A DNA stretch of 64,000 nt, from assembly GCF_021533195.1 (NCBI RefSeq), contig NZ_JAJNKB010000001.1, forward strand, positions 620,001-684,000. Reading direction: 5' to 3'. The notes below the pieces were generated by a model that searched no databases, was not told where the DNA came from, and worked only from the letters and a program-made list of their open reading frames with translations. The position numbers and the translations under genes were made by a program. The stretch is from Portibacter marinus. GTDB lineage: Bacteria; Bacteroidota; Bacteroidia; Chitinophagales; Saprospiraceae. Positions 54,346 through 63,921 of this stretch are shown in pieces; positions within the stretch are counted from its first letter, which is position 1; each line of letters begins with the position of its first letter.

Positions 54346-55507
54346 TTTCTGTAAGCTCCACTTCTTGCAGCTTAGCTGTTTCTACATATCTGCTCACACT
54401 CAATATCACTCCCAGTGAAATACAAGTCATGATCAAGGAAGTACCTCCCATAGAAACAAGGGGGAGTGTCAATCCTGTCACTGGCACCAGGTTTACGGAT
54501 ACCGCTATATTGGCAAATGCCTGAACGACGATATTAAGACAAAGTCCCATCGCAAGTATGGCACCAAAAGTTTTAGGACATTGCGTCACCATTCGCGTAC
54601 ATCTGATCAATAATAAAAGATATAGCGCCAGTATCAGTAAGCCACCTATCAAGCCATACTCCTCGCAAATGATGGCATAGATAAAATCCGCGTATGGATA
54701 TGGCAAGTAATTCCTCTGAATACTATTGCCTGGCATGACGCCAAACCATCCACCTTCGGCAATCGCAATCTTTGCTTGGTTAACTTGCCACATTTCATCA
54801 GTATTACCGCCATAAAAGAATATAGTAATTCTCGAAACCCAAGTTTCTACTCGGGTATATTCTGGAAAAGCATGTCCTAAAATGACCACTAATGACGCCA
54901 CAGCTATACCCACAAAAAAGAGTAGGAAAATATATTTTAACTGAACCCTTCCGATGATCATCATCAGTAAGCAGGTGAAAAAGAGTAATGCAGCAGTCGA
55001 TAAGTCTGCAGGCATGATCAAACCGCAGACGATCATTACTGGAATGATTAAAGGCAAAAAAGAACTCTTCAGATCTTTAATGACCTCTTGCTTTCTGGAA
55101 ATCGATCTTGCAAGAAAAATGATTAATGCCAACTTGGCAAAATCCGATGTTTGGAACCTTTGGTCTAAAAAAGGTATGGTTAACCAGCGTCGTGCTTCAT
55201 TAATTTCCGGTCCGAAGAATATGGTATAGCCCAAAAGTGGTATCGCGATCAATAGCAGAAGCGGCGCCCACCTGGAGTAAAACATATAGTCGAACTTGTA
55301 AGCGATATACATTGAAAAAAGACCTACACCTAGAAAAACAATTTGTTTCAATAATAGTAGTTCTGTGTTTCCTCCATGCGTTTTATATGCCATAGATCCT
55401 ACTGCACTGTAAACAGCGAGTGTGGAGAATATAGCCAGAATGGTGACTATCAGCCAGATCAGCTTATCTCCTTTTAATCTATTATATGCATGTGTTATAC
55501 TAGTCAC
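54320..55507 (-). CDS. ftsW: Division-specific peptidoglycan polymerase FtsW
   Basis: A 395-residue SEDS-family protein with about ten membrane segments. The conserved loop GWFGVMPGNSIQRNYLPYPYADFIYAII (near 252-280) and the segment VNLVPVTGLTLPLVSMGGTS (near 335) are the family signatures. It polymerises lipid II in partnership with FtsI. The dcw position makes FtsW more likely than RodA. A tandem duplication lies between it and murD. Confidence 0.94.
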   Translation of the reverse strand: MTSITHAYNRLKGDKLIWLIVTILAIFSTLAVYSAVGSMAYKTHGGNTELLLLKQIVFLGVGLFSMYIAYKFDYMFYSRWAPLLLLIAIPLLGYTIFFGPEINEARRWLTIPFLDQRFQTSDFAKLALIIFLARSISRKQEVIKDLKSSFLPLIIPVMIVCGLIMPADLSTAALLFFTCLLMMIIGRVQLKYIFLLFFVGIAVASLVVILGHAFPEYTRVETWVSRITIFFYGGNTDEMWQVNQAKIAIAEGGWFGVMPGNSIQRNYLPYPYADFIYAIICEEYGLIGGLLILALYLLLLIRCTRMVTQCPKTFGAILAMGLCLNIVVQAFANIAVSVNLVPVTGLTLPLVSMGGTSLIMTCISLGVILSVSRYVETAKLQEVELTEIEEDEINH

Positions 55508-55543
55508 TTACTTAATTGTTATTATTTCGGTTTTTGCTTTATC

Positions 55544-55688
55544 ATCTCTTAAAGAGCAGGCTTTGCACTTTAGCCGCGCGCAGCTCTTAAGGAATATTTA
55601 CTTTGGCCATCTCTTAAAGAGCAGGCTTTGCACTATAGCCACGCACAGCTCTTAAAGAGAATACTTATTACGTAGCTCTTAAAGAGCA
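55544..55688. repeat. 65-bp tandem duplication with palindromic cores, murD-ftsW spacer
   Basis: Two adjacent 65-base units (55544-55608 and 55609-55673) share their first 47 bases with three mismatches and then diverge. A partial third copy (55674-55688) contains the murD stop. Each starts with a near-palindrome CTCTTAAAGAG and carries a second one near its middle. No ORF fits; the copies are in a region where dcw genes otherwise overlap. Confidence 0.85.
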
Positions 55689-56962
55689 TATACGGCCTCT
55701 TTAAACTGCGCTCCCCTATCCTCGTAGTTCTTAAACAAATCAAAACTTGCACATGCCGGACTCAGCAACACCACATCACCCTCCTTCGCGCACATTGCTG
55801 CTTTTTTCACGGCTTCCTCCATCGACCTGCACTCCACTCCTTCCCCAAAAAAAGCAATCAACTTAGCATTGTCCTTTCCCAGATAGATGCGATGCTTGAC
55901 CTTTTCTTCTACCAGTTCCCTGATGGGCTCATAGTCATTGCCTTTGTCTGTACCTCCCACGATCCATATAACCGGAGACTCCATCGCATCAAGGGCATAG
56001 TAAACTGCATCCACATTAGTAGCTTTACTATCATTAATAAAAGTAATGCTATTAAAAACCTTTACCACTTCCAGCCGATGAGGAACATTCTTGAATGAAA
56101 CCAATCCCTTTTCCACGGATTGCCGATCAACACCCATTTCCAGCGCCACTTCTATAGCACAAAGGGCATTAAATCGATTGTGCCTTCCTTTCAAGCTTGA
56201 TTTTGTTATGTCAAATTTTTGCCCACTCTTCGTTAAGAGTGAGTACTCACTATAATTTTTTTCTTCAATTGCAATTTGCCGACCGACATCTCTCATCACT
56301 TCCAGATCAGCATTGTATATTAGAAGGTCTTCACTCCGCTGATTCATGACTATCCTCCACTTGGCTCTTTTATACTTTTCAAAATCATGATCGTATCGAT
56401 CCAAATGATCCGGAGTAATATTCAGCAACACAGCGATATCGGGCCTGAAGGTCTCAATTCCATCTAACTGGAAGCTGCTTAATTCGAGCACATAAACCTC
56501 AGTGCTTTCCTTTTCTTCGGCGACCAACCTGGCAAAACTATCTCCGATGTTGCCACCTACTTGTGATTTCACCCCACCCGCTTTCAGCAAATGATCAATA
56601 AGTCCGGTTGTAGTAGTCTTTCCGTTACTTCCAGTGATGCCTATTATGCGTTTCTCTGTGAAGTAAAAACCAAACTCTATTTCTGAGATGATCTTTTTTC
56701 CGTAATAGCTCAACCCTTTTATTACATCAGTATGATCTCCTACTCCCGGACTTTTGACAACTAAATCGTAATTCTTAAGTTTGTCGAGGGTATGTCCATT
56801 CTCTTCAAAAGGAATCTTCAATTTATTCAAAGACTGTTGATGCTCGATACTTATCTTTCCGTAGTCTGACAAAAGCACTTTTAAACCCTTCTTCTGTGCC
56901 AATAATGCCGCTCCTATTCCACTTTCACCTCCGCCAACTATAGCTACAGATTGAAAATCCAT
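55679..56962 (-). CDS. murD: UDP-N-acetylmuramoyl-L-alanine-D-glutamate ligase
   Basis: I start at the ATG at 56962, whose first base is the last base of the mraY stop (TAATG); the longer frame from 57019 would overlap mraY by 58 bases and add a His-rich piece unlike MurD. The 427-residue enzyme begins VAIVGGGESGIGAALLA, has the ATP motif GITGSNGKTTTTG, and the C-terminal motif INDSKATNVDAV. It adds D-glutamate. Its last codons lie in the repeat described separately. Confidence 0.96.
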   Translation of the reverse strand: MDFQSVAIVGGGESGIGAALLAQKKGLKVLLSDYGKISIEHQQSLNKLKIPFEENGHTLDKLKNYDLVVKSPGVGDHTDVIKGLSYYGKKIISEIEFGFYFTEKRIIGITGSNGKTTTTGLIDHLLKAGGVKSQVGGNIGDSFARLVAEEKESTEVYVLELSSFQLDGIETFRPDIAVLLNITPDHLDRYDHDFEKYKRAKWRIVMNQRSEDLLIYNADLEVMRDVGRQIAIEEKNYSEYSLLTKSGQKFDITKSSLKGRHNRFNALCAIEVALEMGVDRQSVEKGLVSFKNVPHRLEVVKVFNSITFINDSKATNVDAVYYALDAMESPVIWIVGGTDKGNDYEPIRELVEEKVKHRIYLGKDNAKLIAFFGEGVECRSMEEAVKKAAMCAKEGDVVLLSPACASFDLFKNYEDRGAQFKEAVYAL

Positions 56963-58227
56963 TACCTCATTTTCAGTGTGATGATGGTCAATATGGCCAG
57001 CATGATCCCTACGATCCAAAATCTGGTTACGATCCTCGCCTCATGCATCCCTAGCTTCTGAAAGTGATGGTGAAGTGGCGACATCTTAAAAATTCTTCGT
57101 CCTTCACCATATTTTCTCTTGGTGTACTTAAAGTAACTTACCTGCAGTATTACGCTCGCGGTCTCAGCTAAAAAAATCCCACAGAGAATGGGTATTAACA
57201 ATTCCTTCCTGATCAATATGGCGAAAACAGCGATGATTCCACCTATGGCCAGCGAGCCCGTATCACCCATGAATACTTTGGCCGGGTATGAATTAAACCA
57301 TAGAAATCCGACACATGCTCCTAAAAAGCCGGCTGCAAAAATGACCAGCTCTTCAGATCCTGGAATATAAAGAATATTGAGATAGTCAGCAATGATCGTA
57401 TTACCAGAAACATATGCCAGCACTCCCAAAGTTGCACCGATTATGGCTGAAACTCCTGTGGCCAATCCATCTAAACCGTCAGTAAGGTTAGCTCCATTGG
57501 AAACCGCAGTGACGATGAAAATAATGATGGGTACAAAAAGCAAAAAGATAAACTTAGAAGCATGATCTCCTAACCATCTGAGCAAAGCTGCATAATCAAA
57601 TTTATTTCCTTTTATAAAAGGAACATTGGTCAGCGTTGTCTTCACATAAGCCATTTGAACCCGTTCGTCTGTCTGGTTGACTTGCGGATACCTAACGGTA
57701 AATTCCTCCATGATCTCATAGTTATTCTCAATGGCCTCTTGCTGCGTTACCCTTACGGTTATGTCCGGATGATATAACATGGTCAGACCAACAATTAACC
57801 CTATACCTACTTGACCAATCACCTTGTATTTTCCGGCAAGACCAGCTTTGTTTTTCTTAACGACTTTAATGTAATCATCAATAAAACCGATCGTCCCCAA
57901 CCATATGGTTACGGCCAACATTAAAAGAATGTAGACACTTCCCAATCTGCACAGTAATAAAACTGGCACAAGAGTTGCCATAATAATGATGACACCACCC
58001 ATGGTAGGAGTTCCTGCCTTTTCAAGCTGGCCTTTGAGTCCGAGATCCCTGACGGTTTCTCCTAATTGCAATTTTTTCAAAGAACTTATGATCCTGTTTC
58101 CGAATAACATACTGATCAATAAAGACAGTAAAATCGCTAGTCCGGAACGAAAGGATATATATGTAAACAAACCTGCACCCGGCAGATTAAAGTTATCTTG
58201 TAAGTATTCGAATAAGTAGTAAAACAT
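56962..58227 (-). CDS. mraY: Phospho-N-acetylmuramoyl-pentapeptide transferase
   Basis: A 421-residue membrane enzyme with ten segments. Motifs: [15 protein letters not shown] (near 73), [16 protein letters not shown] (near 115), [12 protein letters not shown] (near 250), [13 protein letters not shown] (near 325) and PLHHHFQ near the end. An insert of about 60 residues after the fourth segment (near 160-210) makes it longer than the E. coli enzyme, as is usual in Bacteroidota. It makes lipid I. A terminator and small ORF separate it from murE. Confidence 0.97.
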   Translation of the reverse strand: MFYYLFEYLQDNFNLPGAGLFTYISFRSGLAILLSLLISMLFGNRIISSLKKLQLGETVRDLGLKGQLEKAGTPTMGGVIIIMATLVPVLLLCRLGSVYILLMLAVTIWLGTIGFIDDYIKVVKKNKAGLAGKYKVIGQVGIGLIVGLTMLYHPDITVRVTQQEAIENNYEIMEEFTVRYPQVNQTDERVQMAYVKTTLTNVPFIKGNKFDYAALLRWLGDHASKFIFLLFVPIIIFIVTAVSNGANLTDGLDGLATGVSAIIGATLGVLAYVSGNTIIADYLNILYIPGSEELVIFAAGFLGACVGFLWFNSYPAKVFMGDTGSLAIGGIIAVFAILIRKELLIPILCGIFLAETASVILQVSYFKYTKRKYGEGRRIFKMSPLHHHFQKLGMHEARIVTRFWIVGIMLAILTIITLKMR

Positions 58228-58228
58228 G

Positions 58229-58378
58229 TCAGCTTTTCGCGATTCGCTTATCGCGGCTCGCTATTTTACAATCGTGTAATTCGTTAATGGAACAACTTGT
58301 AGCCTTAACTCCAAGTTTTTCAGTTGCTGTTCCTCCTACCTCATCTTTTGAAAGTAAAGGTCTGGGCTTCTTTTTCAT
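58229..58378 (-). CDS. Candidate 49-codon ORF in the murE-mraY gap
   Basis: It begins [16 protein letters not shown] and stops one base before the mraY ATG, on the same strand and after the murE-side terminator. It has two Cys residues, no membrane segment and a basic C-terminus. Its last third overlaps a small CGCGAT/ATCGCG hairpin (58238-58255). A leader peptide for mraY or chance are both possible. No family is recognised. Confidence 0.3.
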   Translation of the reverse strand: MKKKPRPLLSKDEVGGTATEKLGVKATSCSINELHDCKIASRDKRIAKS

Positions 58379-58492
58379 CATCTAAGTTCTGTCATTCTCA
58401 GCCATTTCACTTCACTGTCTACTATTCGTCATGGTTTGATCTTGTATTCGATCTTCTGATGCCAAAAAGTGCAGATTGAATGGCAGCATTTT
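58379..58492. other. Rest of the murE-mraY gap, nothing recognised
   Basis: Non-coding sequence between the terminator (58493-58535) and the candidate ORF. If transcription ends at the terminator, a promoter for mraY and downstream genes should be here, but no clear TAnnTTTG element was found. Confidence 0.45.
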
Positions 58493-58535
58493 AAAAAACA
58501 GCAGGATCCAAAACTTTTTTTGGATAACCTGCTGT
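58493..58535 (-). terminator. Strong minus-strand terminator between murE and mraY
   Basis: A 16-bp stem (58498-58513 with 58518-58535, two-base bulge) around a short loop, followed on the minus strand by a T tract (A run 58493-58498). It lies 43 bases after the murE stop inside the dcw cluster. Confidence 0.85.
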
Positions 58536-58577
58536 AACTGTTAAAACCAACCTGAGAATGATAATAGAACCTAAATT

Positions 58578-60041
58578 CTAATTCTTTTGCCCGAGAAAAT
58601 CCCGGACTATTTCTTTATCGTCAAATGGCCACTTTTCGCCTTTGACTTCTTGATATTTCTCATGTCCTTTACCAGCGATCAACACGATGTCTCCATCCTT
58701 TGCCATACTTAGAGCAGCTATGATCGCCGATCTTCGTTCACTGATACGTATCATTTTTTGAATCTTTCCCTGAGGTATTCCTGGCATCATGTCATCGATA
58801 ATGGCTTCCGGGTCTTCATCACGAGGATTATCACTCGTCAGAATTAGTCGGTCACTACGCTCGCTCGCCACTCTAGCCATTTCCGGTCTTTTTTTCTTAT
58901 CTCGATTTCCACCACAACCCACCACAGTAATAACAGAAGTGCTTTTACCTTTGAGCTTTTGAATGGTATCCAATACTTTTTCCAAAGCATCAGGAGTATG
59001 GGCATAATCGACAATTGCATTAATAGCACTTCCCGTCACGCTGACCAGATCAAATCTCCCTTCTGCACTTTTTAACGAACTAAGCACTTTCAAGACTTCG
59101 AACTTATCTTGCTCAAGCTCCATTGCCACACCGAAGACTGCAGTCGCATTATATGCATTAAAGGCTCCGACCAACTTCAGATGAACATCGATATCATTCA
59201 TCTCCAGTAAGAGTCCGGCGATACTGCTTTCCATAATCCGAGATTTGTAATCTGCGATCTTTCTCAAACTGTATCTACGCTTGAATGCCTTCGTATTCTG
59301 AATCATAACTTCTCCATTACGATCGTCTACATTGGTCAAAGCAAATGCCTCAGGTTTCAACTCATCAAAGAACTTTTTCTTAGCGCTGATATACGCCTTG
59401 AACGTTTTATGGTAATCCAGATGATCATGCGAGATATTGGTAAATACCCCACCCCGAAATTCCAATCCGGAGATGCGATTTTGATCAATCGCATGACTAC
59501 TCACTTCCATAAATACATACTCACAATTTTCCTTATTCATTTGCGCCATCAGCTCATTGAGTGAGACTGAATCAGGAGTTGTCAGTTTTGCTGGAATCGT
59601 TTTTCCAGCAACTTTATTTTCTACAGTAGAGATTAGCCCTGTTCTATAGCCAAGCTTTGTAAATAGCTTGTAAAGTAGGGTCGCCACTGTCGTTTTCCCA
59701 TTGGTACCTGTGATTCCAACCAATTCAAAGCCCTTAGACGGATAATCATAAAAGGCTGAGGCCACTTGTCCTGTTACTTCGGAGGAATGATCTACTTTCA
59801 CGTAGGTAATTCCTTCTTTGATGGTTTCAGGCCAATGTTCCAGCAAGATCACTTTGGCTCCTTTGCTAATGGCCTGATTGATAAATTCATGTCCATCTGT
59901 TTGGTAACCTTTGATAGCAGCGAACATCCATCCCTCTTCTACTTTTCTGGAATCCAATGTGATTCCAAAGACCTCTGTCTCCTCACTGCCGTTGATCTCA
60001 AAGCTTGTTCCCGCAGGTAATATATCTGTCAATATTTTCAT
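58578..60041 (-). CDS. murE: UDP-MurNAc-tripeptide ligase
   Basis: A 487-residue Mur ligase with the ATP motif VGITGTNGKTTVATLLY (near 110), NISHDHLDYHKT (near 207) and the DNPR motif (404-407), which marks enzymes that add meso-diaminopimelate. It makes UDP-MurNAc-tripeptide in the cytoplasm. It is 19 bases after ftsI and is followed by a strong terminator. Confidence 0.97.
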   Translation of the reverse strand: MKILTDILPAGTSFEINGSEETEVFGITLDSRKVEEGWMFAAIKGYQTDGHEFINQAISKGAKVILLEHWPETIKEGITYVKVDHSSEVTGQVASAFYDYPSKGFELVGITGTNGKTTVATLLYKLFTKLGYRTGLISTVENKVAGKTIPAKLTTPDSVSLNELMAQMNKENCEYVFMEVSSHAIDQNRISGLEFRGGVFTNISHDHLDYHKTFKAYISAKKKFFDELKPEAFALTNVDDRNGEVMIQNTKAFKRRYSLRKIADYKSRIMESSIAGLLLEMNDIDVHLKLVGAFNAYNATAVFGVAMELEQDKFEVLKVLSSLKSAEGRFDLVSVTGSAINAIVDYAHTPDALEKVLDTIQKLKGKSTSVITVVGCGGNRDKKKRPEMARVASERSDRLILTSDNPRDEDPEAIIDDMMPGIPQGKIQKMIRISERRSAIIAALSMAKDGDIVLIAGKGHEKYQEVKGEKWPFDDKEIVRDFLGQKN

Positions 60042-60060
60042 TTATCTCTTTTGATAAATG

Positions 60061-62184
60061 TTAGTTTAATGTTATTTCAATGGTCTGATCTTCTATTTTC
60101 AATCCAGGCCTCAGCGATTGCGCAATTACTTTTCCGTAACCTTCACTGATCACTTTTAATCCCAAATTTTCCAGGATGAATGTAGCGTCCCGGAGACCCA
60201 TGCCTTCAACGCTGGGCACTTCCTTCTTCTTCACTTTGTTGGGCTTCAATTCCAATGAATACTCCCCCGGAGAAATCACTGCCCAGGGATATTTGGAAGA
60301 CGAATGCTCTAATCCAACGTAATCTAAAAGATCTTCCAGGTCTTGAGAAAAACCAGCACTATAGTTTGGCTTTTGAAAATTGGCCAATTTAGGCTTCTCA
60401 TCATCTGTCATAGAAGCAATCAGGTTCTTCTTACTTGCAAAGCACTGCTCGGCAATCTCCTTGAATACCGGACCGGCTACAGTTCCTCCGTAGAAGCCAT
60501 CTACTTTAGGTTCGTAGATCACTACGATGCAAGAGTATTTAGGATCATTGGCTGGAAAGTAACCAGCAAAGGATCCGTTATACCTTTTTACTTCCTGATC
60601 TTTGTCTGCATAATCAAACCTCGCAGTACCCGTTTTACCGGCAAAATCAAAAAAATCAGATTTCAAACTGGTAGCGGTTCCTGTTTTCACCACTTCCTGA
60701 AGCAGCTCCTGTGCAACTTTTATGGTGTAATCACTCGCTATTTTATCCTTCACCACTTTTGGCTGAAAGGGTATATTATTTCCATTTTCATCATAGATTT
60801 CAGAAACCAAATAAGGCTTCATCAGCTTACCATCGTTCGCAATGGTATTATATAGATTCAAGACTTGAAGTGGCGTCAACTCCAATTCATATCCATGGGA
60901 CATCCAGGGTATGGTGGTTCCATACCAATTCTTGTCATTTGGATCTTTAATATACGGCGTCTTCTCCCCCACTATTTCAATTCCTGCGACCTGATCCAGT
61001 CCAAATTGCCTCAGCAATCCGACGAACTGCATTCTGGTCTCAGTACTCTGATTGAAATACCGGTCTGCAAGTTTTGCAATCCCTACATTAGAGGATTTTG
61101 CAAATGCCGTTCTAAGATCTACTTCTCTGAGCCCGTGTCGATGCGAGTCTCTCATCCATAGATCATGAAATTTCTTTATACCTCCCTCTAAATCCACTTT
61201 CGTATCAGGGTTAGCATGTCCCGCCTCTACCAAAGCCAGCAAACTGGCCAGCTTGAAAGTAGACCCTGGTTCGCTACGCTCACCTATAGCATGATTGTAT
61301 AGCTCAGCGTAGCTCCCATTCGAATTGAGTTTAAAGTTAGATATAGCTCTTATTTTGCCCGTCTCCACCTCCATTACGATGGCAGTTCCGGCTCGTGCCT
61401 GGTGTTTTTGAACAGCTTTTAACAGTTCGTTGTGAACGATATCCTGAATCCCAACATCGATGGTGGTGATGACGTTTGCACCTTTTTTAGGTTCATATTC
61501 CATCGGATCATAGACCGGAACCCATATTCCGGGTCCGATTTGCTTCATTAGCTTTTGATCCTTAACACCAGCGAGTTGCTTATCAAAATATCCTTCGATA
61601 CCAATTTTAGAAGCGTTTTCGCGATCTTCACCAATCGTTCTTTCAGCTAAAGAACCGAATGGTTTGGTACGCTTGGTCTTATCTTTTACAATAAAACCAC
61701 CTCCGAATTGGCCTCTTCGAAACAAAGGAAACTGCTTAAATTTCTGTAGTTGAAGAAAATTAAGGTTTTTGGCAATGGTAAAATATTTAGTTCCTGGTTT
61801 ACCCCAGGACAATCCCGCTTGCCGCTCCTTTGTTAAAAGTTGCTTCCACTGAGCACTTGACCTGTTCACCTTCGTATATCGCGATAGATAATACGCAAGC
61901 GAATCAATCTCTTTATTCCAGACGTCATTTTTTGCCTGGGTCAAATCCATATAAATATCAAAGAACGTTGAAGAAGTGGACAACAATTTGCCCTCTTCAG
62001 TATAAATATCTCCTCTCGTGGCGTGAACATCTACCCATTTCAGGTTTTGTTCCGCTTTTGCCCGCCACTTATCTCCTTCAATCACATTTATCTTCACAAT
62101 TTTAAAAGCAATGACCAGAGCAAAAAGAATAAACATCAGCAATACCACATAAACTCTCAGCAGCAACTCATTCTTCTTATCCAT
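60061..62184 (-). CDS. ftsI: Division transpeptidase FtsI (class B PBP) with PASTA domain
   Basis: A 707-residue bitopic enzyme. One membrane span (about 8-30) precedes the pedestal domain (about 45-235) and transpeptidase domain (about 250-600), with the three active-site motifs: STFK at Ser308, SSN at 364-366 and KTG at 517-519. A PASTA domain fills about 640-707 (PSVEGMGLRDATFILENLGL). It crosslinks septal peptidoglycan in the periplasm with FtsW. It is seven bases after the ftsL-like gene. Confidence 0.95.
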   Translation of the reverse strand: MDKKNELLLRVYVVLLMFILFALVIAFKIVKINVIEGDKWRAKAEQNLKWVDVHATRGDIYTEEGKLLSTSSTFFDIYMDLTQAKNDVWNKEIDSLAYYLSRYTKVNRSSAQWKQLLTKERQAGLSWGKPGTKYFTIAKNLNFLQLQKFKQFPLFRRGQFGGGFIVKDKTKRTKPFGSLAERTIGEDRENASKIGIEGYFDKQLAGVKDQKLMKQIGPGIWVPVYDPMEYEPKKGANVITTIDVGIQDIVHNELLKAVQKHQARAGTAIVMEVETGKIRAISNFKLNSNGSYAELYNHAIGERSEPGSTFKLASLLALVEAGHANPDTKVDLEGGIKKFHDLWMRDSHRHGLREVDLRTAFAKSSNVGIAKLADRYFNQSTETRMQFVGLLRQFGLDQVAGIEIVGEKTPYIKDPNDKNWYGTTIPWMSHGYELELTPLQVLNLYNTIANDGKLMKPYLVSEIYDENGNNIPFQPKVVKDKIASDYTIKVAQELLQEVVKTGTATSLKSDFFDFAGKTGTARFDYADKDQEVKRYNGSFAGYFPANDPKYSCIVVIYEPKVDGFYGGTVAGPVFKEIAEQCFASKKNLIASMTDDEKPKLANFQKPNYSAGFSQDLEDLLDYVGLEHSSSKYPWAVISPGEYSLELKPNKVKKKEVPSVEGMGLRDATFILENLGLKVISEGYGKVIAQSLRPGLKIEDQTIEITLN

Positions 62185-62191
62185 AGTCGCT

Positions 62192-62512
62192 CTAACTTTT
62201 AGAAGCTTCTATTTTCCTGGGAAGATTTTTACTTTCCAAACCTTCATAACCATCCAGCTTTCTAATAATTTCAGACCGGGTACTTTTCTGCATGATGTCC
62301 GACTTGATAGACATATACTCCCATTTCGCCTCCCTGATCTTATTTTCCAACTTTTTGGTCTTTCTTAAATTCCCTTCTGCATAGTGCGAGTTAAAAATGT
62401 AAACCAATCCCAGCAAACCAATGAACATTACATAGCTCATATTCTTTGCAATCGAAGGCAAGCCAAACAGCTTTCTTCGCTTATGCTTTGATTTCGGTTT
62501 TTTCTCACTCAT
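62192..62512 (-). CDS. ftsL: FtsL-like division protein
   Basis: A 106-residue bitopic protein: a very basic cytoplasmic end (SEKKPKSKHKRRK), one membrane span (about 25-43), then a heptad coiled coil (about 50-95, LRKTKKLENKIREAKWEYMS). Sequence is not conserved in the family; size, topology and position between rsmH and ftsI give the call. It would bridge FtsB/FtsQ and FtsWI in the divisome. Confidence 0.8.
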   Translation of the reverse strand: MSEKKPKSKHKRRKLFGLPSIAKNMSYVMFIGLLGLVYIFNSHYAEGNLRKTKKLENKIREAKWEYMSIKSDIMQKSTRSEIIRKLDGYEGLESKNLPRKIEASKS

Positions 62513-62515
62513 AAC

Positions 62516-63418
62516 CTAAACTTTTACTGCGGCCCGTAGCTTCGCGCTACGGGCACGGTTGTTTTTTCTTATTTCCACACCAGTCGGCACTATTACTTTT
62601 TTTGTCACACTCTTTAAGGGCTTTAAGATCTTTCCAAAGTCATCTTTGATCAATTCACCTTCAGCATTTCCCGATTTCATAAAATTCTTCACCATTCGAT
62701 CCTCGAGAGAATGATAGGATATGATCACCAAACGACCATTGATCCTTAGTACCCTCACGCTTTGATTCAACAAAGACTCGAGCGTACCCATCTCATCATT
62801 CAGAGCTATTCTAATGGCCTGAAAAACCTGAGCCAGATAGCGGTTGCGATTACCTCTGATAACGGGCTCAACCACTGAAAGCAAGTCTCCTACCATAATG
62901 ATATCTCTGGAATTTCTGGCGCTTACAATTTCCGCTGCAAGCGTTTTAGAATTTCTGATTTCACCGTACTTGCTAAAGATGGCTACCAATTCCTCTTCAG
63001 AATAATTTCTGATCAGATCGATGGCCGTGTCTTCATACAAAGGATTCATCCTCATATCCAGCTTTACATCAGGATAGCGAAAAGAAAATCCTCGTTCGGG
63101 TGCATTCAAGTGAAAGGATGAAACTCCCAAGTCACCTAGAATTCCGTGAACATCATTAACCTTCAATAATTTTAGAAACCTTTCCAGGAAACAAAAATTA
63201 GAGTGTACCATTTCAATTCGATCATCTTCGATGCGATTGTTATGCGCATCCAGATCTTGATCGAAGGCTATTAAGCGACCTTTATCGCTGAGCCTTTTCA
63301 AAATTTCACGACTATGACCACCACCACCAAAGGTTACATCAACGTAAACTCCGTCGGGGTCAGTGACCAACTCATCGACACTCTCCTTAAGTAAAACTGG
63401 ATTATGATACTCCATCAT
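62516..63418 (-). CDS. rsmH: 16S rRNA (cytosine-1402-N4)-methyltransferase
   Basis: A 300-residue SAM-dependent methyltransferase. It opens YHNPVLLKESVDEL, with the SAM loop VDVTFGGGGHSREIL (near 28), GDLGVSSFHL (near 97) and GFSFR, and the conserved end NNRARSAKLRAA. It methylates C1402 in the ribosomal P site. The mraZ stop and this ATG share a base (TAATG). A palindrome (62533-62553) falls within the last codons. Confidence 0.97.
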   Translation of the reverse strand: MMEYHNPVLLKESVDELVTDPDGVYVDVTFGGGGHSREILKRLSDKGRLIAFDQDLDAHNNRIEDDRIEMVHSNFCFLERFLKLLKVNDVHGILGDLGVSSFHLNAPERGFSFRYPDVKLDMRMNPLYEDTAIDLIRNYSEEELVAIFSKYGEIRNSKTLAAEIVSARNSRDIIMVGDLLSVVEPVIRGNRNRYLAQVFQAIRIALNDEMGTLESLLNQSVRVLRINGRLVIISYHSLEDRMVKNFMKSGNAEGELIKDDFGKILKPLKSVTKKVIVPTGVEIRKNNRARSAKLRAAVKV

Positions 63419-63882
63419 TATACTTGATCATCAGCGTTGTTGTCATTGCCAAATATTTCATCTGCGATTTCCGCAAAGTTATCTGGTTCTGAATTCAACA
63501 TCTCGTCATATGCGTCCTTCGACCATATTTCGATCTGCTCATGATAAGCAAACAAAACAGCTTCTTTCTCTATGCCCGCATATTCCACCAAGCTTTTTGG
63601 CAACAATATTCTCTCAGCACTGTCCGTCGAAATCTTGGTTGCTCCTCTGTAGAAGTACCGCATCGCTCGACGCTGTTTTGTATTATAGATGTTGAGTTGG
63701 TTTATTTCTGTCGTCTTTTTTTCCCAAACATCGGAGGGATACATCATCAGATGCTTTTCAAATCCCCTATTCACCACAAAGTTTAAAGCTCCTTCCCCAA
63801 TTTGCTTCAATAGTGCTGACGGGAGACGAACTCTCCCTTTGGCATCTATTTTAACTTCGTACTCTCCAGTGAATGTGTACAT
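63418..63882 (-). CDS. mraZ: Transcriptional regulator MraZ
   Basis: A 154-residue protein with two AbrB/SpoVT-type domains (about 7-55 and 80-130), each with the DAKGRVRLPSALL or DSAERILLPKSLV motif. MraZ forms ring oligomers and represses the dcw operon by binding direct repeats near its own promoter. Such repeats are present 40-65 bases upstream (63922-63947). The start is preceded by GGAGATAAA, a reasonable ribosome site. First gene of the cluster. Confidence 0.96.
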   Translation of the reverse strand: MYTFTGEYEVKIDAKGRVRLPSALLKQIGEGALNFVVNRGFEKHLMMYPSDVWEKKTTEINQLNIYNTKQRRAMRYFYRGATKISTDSAERILLPKSLVEYAGIEKEAVLFAYHEQIEIWSKDAYDEMLNSEPDNFAEIADEIFGNDNNADDQV

Positions 63883-63904
63883 TTTATCTCCGCGGTTGAT
63901 AATT

Positions 63905-63912
63905 CAAATATA
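63905..63912 (-). promoter_or_regulatory. -7 element of the dcw promoter
   Basis: On the minus strand this reads TATATTTG, matching TAnnTTTG exactly, 23 bases before the mraZ ATG. The leader would be about 15 bases. The expected -33 position falls inside the MraZ boxes. Confidence 0.6.
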
Positions 63913-63921
63913 GAATCACTT

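Noticed and set aside
55544-55688. Tandem repeats considered as a CRISPR array
   Set aside because: Units are 65 bases with only two full copies, no unique spacers of even length and no cas genes nearby.
60343-60855. 170-codon plus-strand ORF within ftsI
   Set aside because: Antisense to an intact ftsI with all active-site motifs; no recognisable features.
62533-62553. Palindrome CCCGTAGC/GCTACGGG near the rsmH stop considered as a terminator
   Set aside because: It lies within conserved C-terminal codons, the next gene follows after three bases and there is no T tract on the minus strand.
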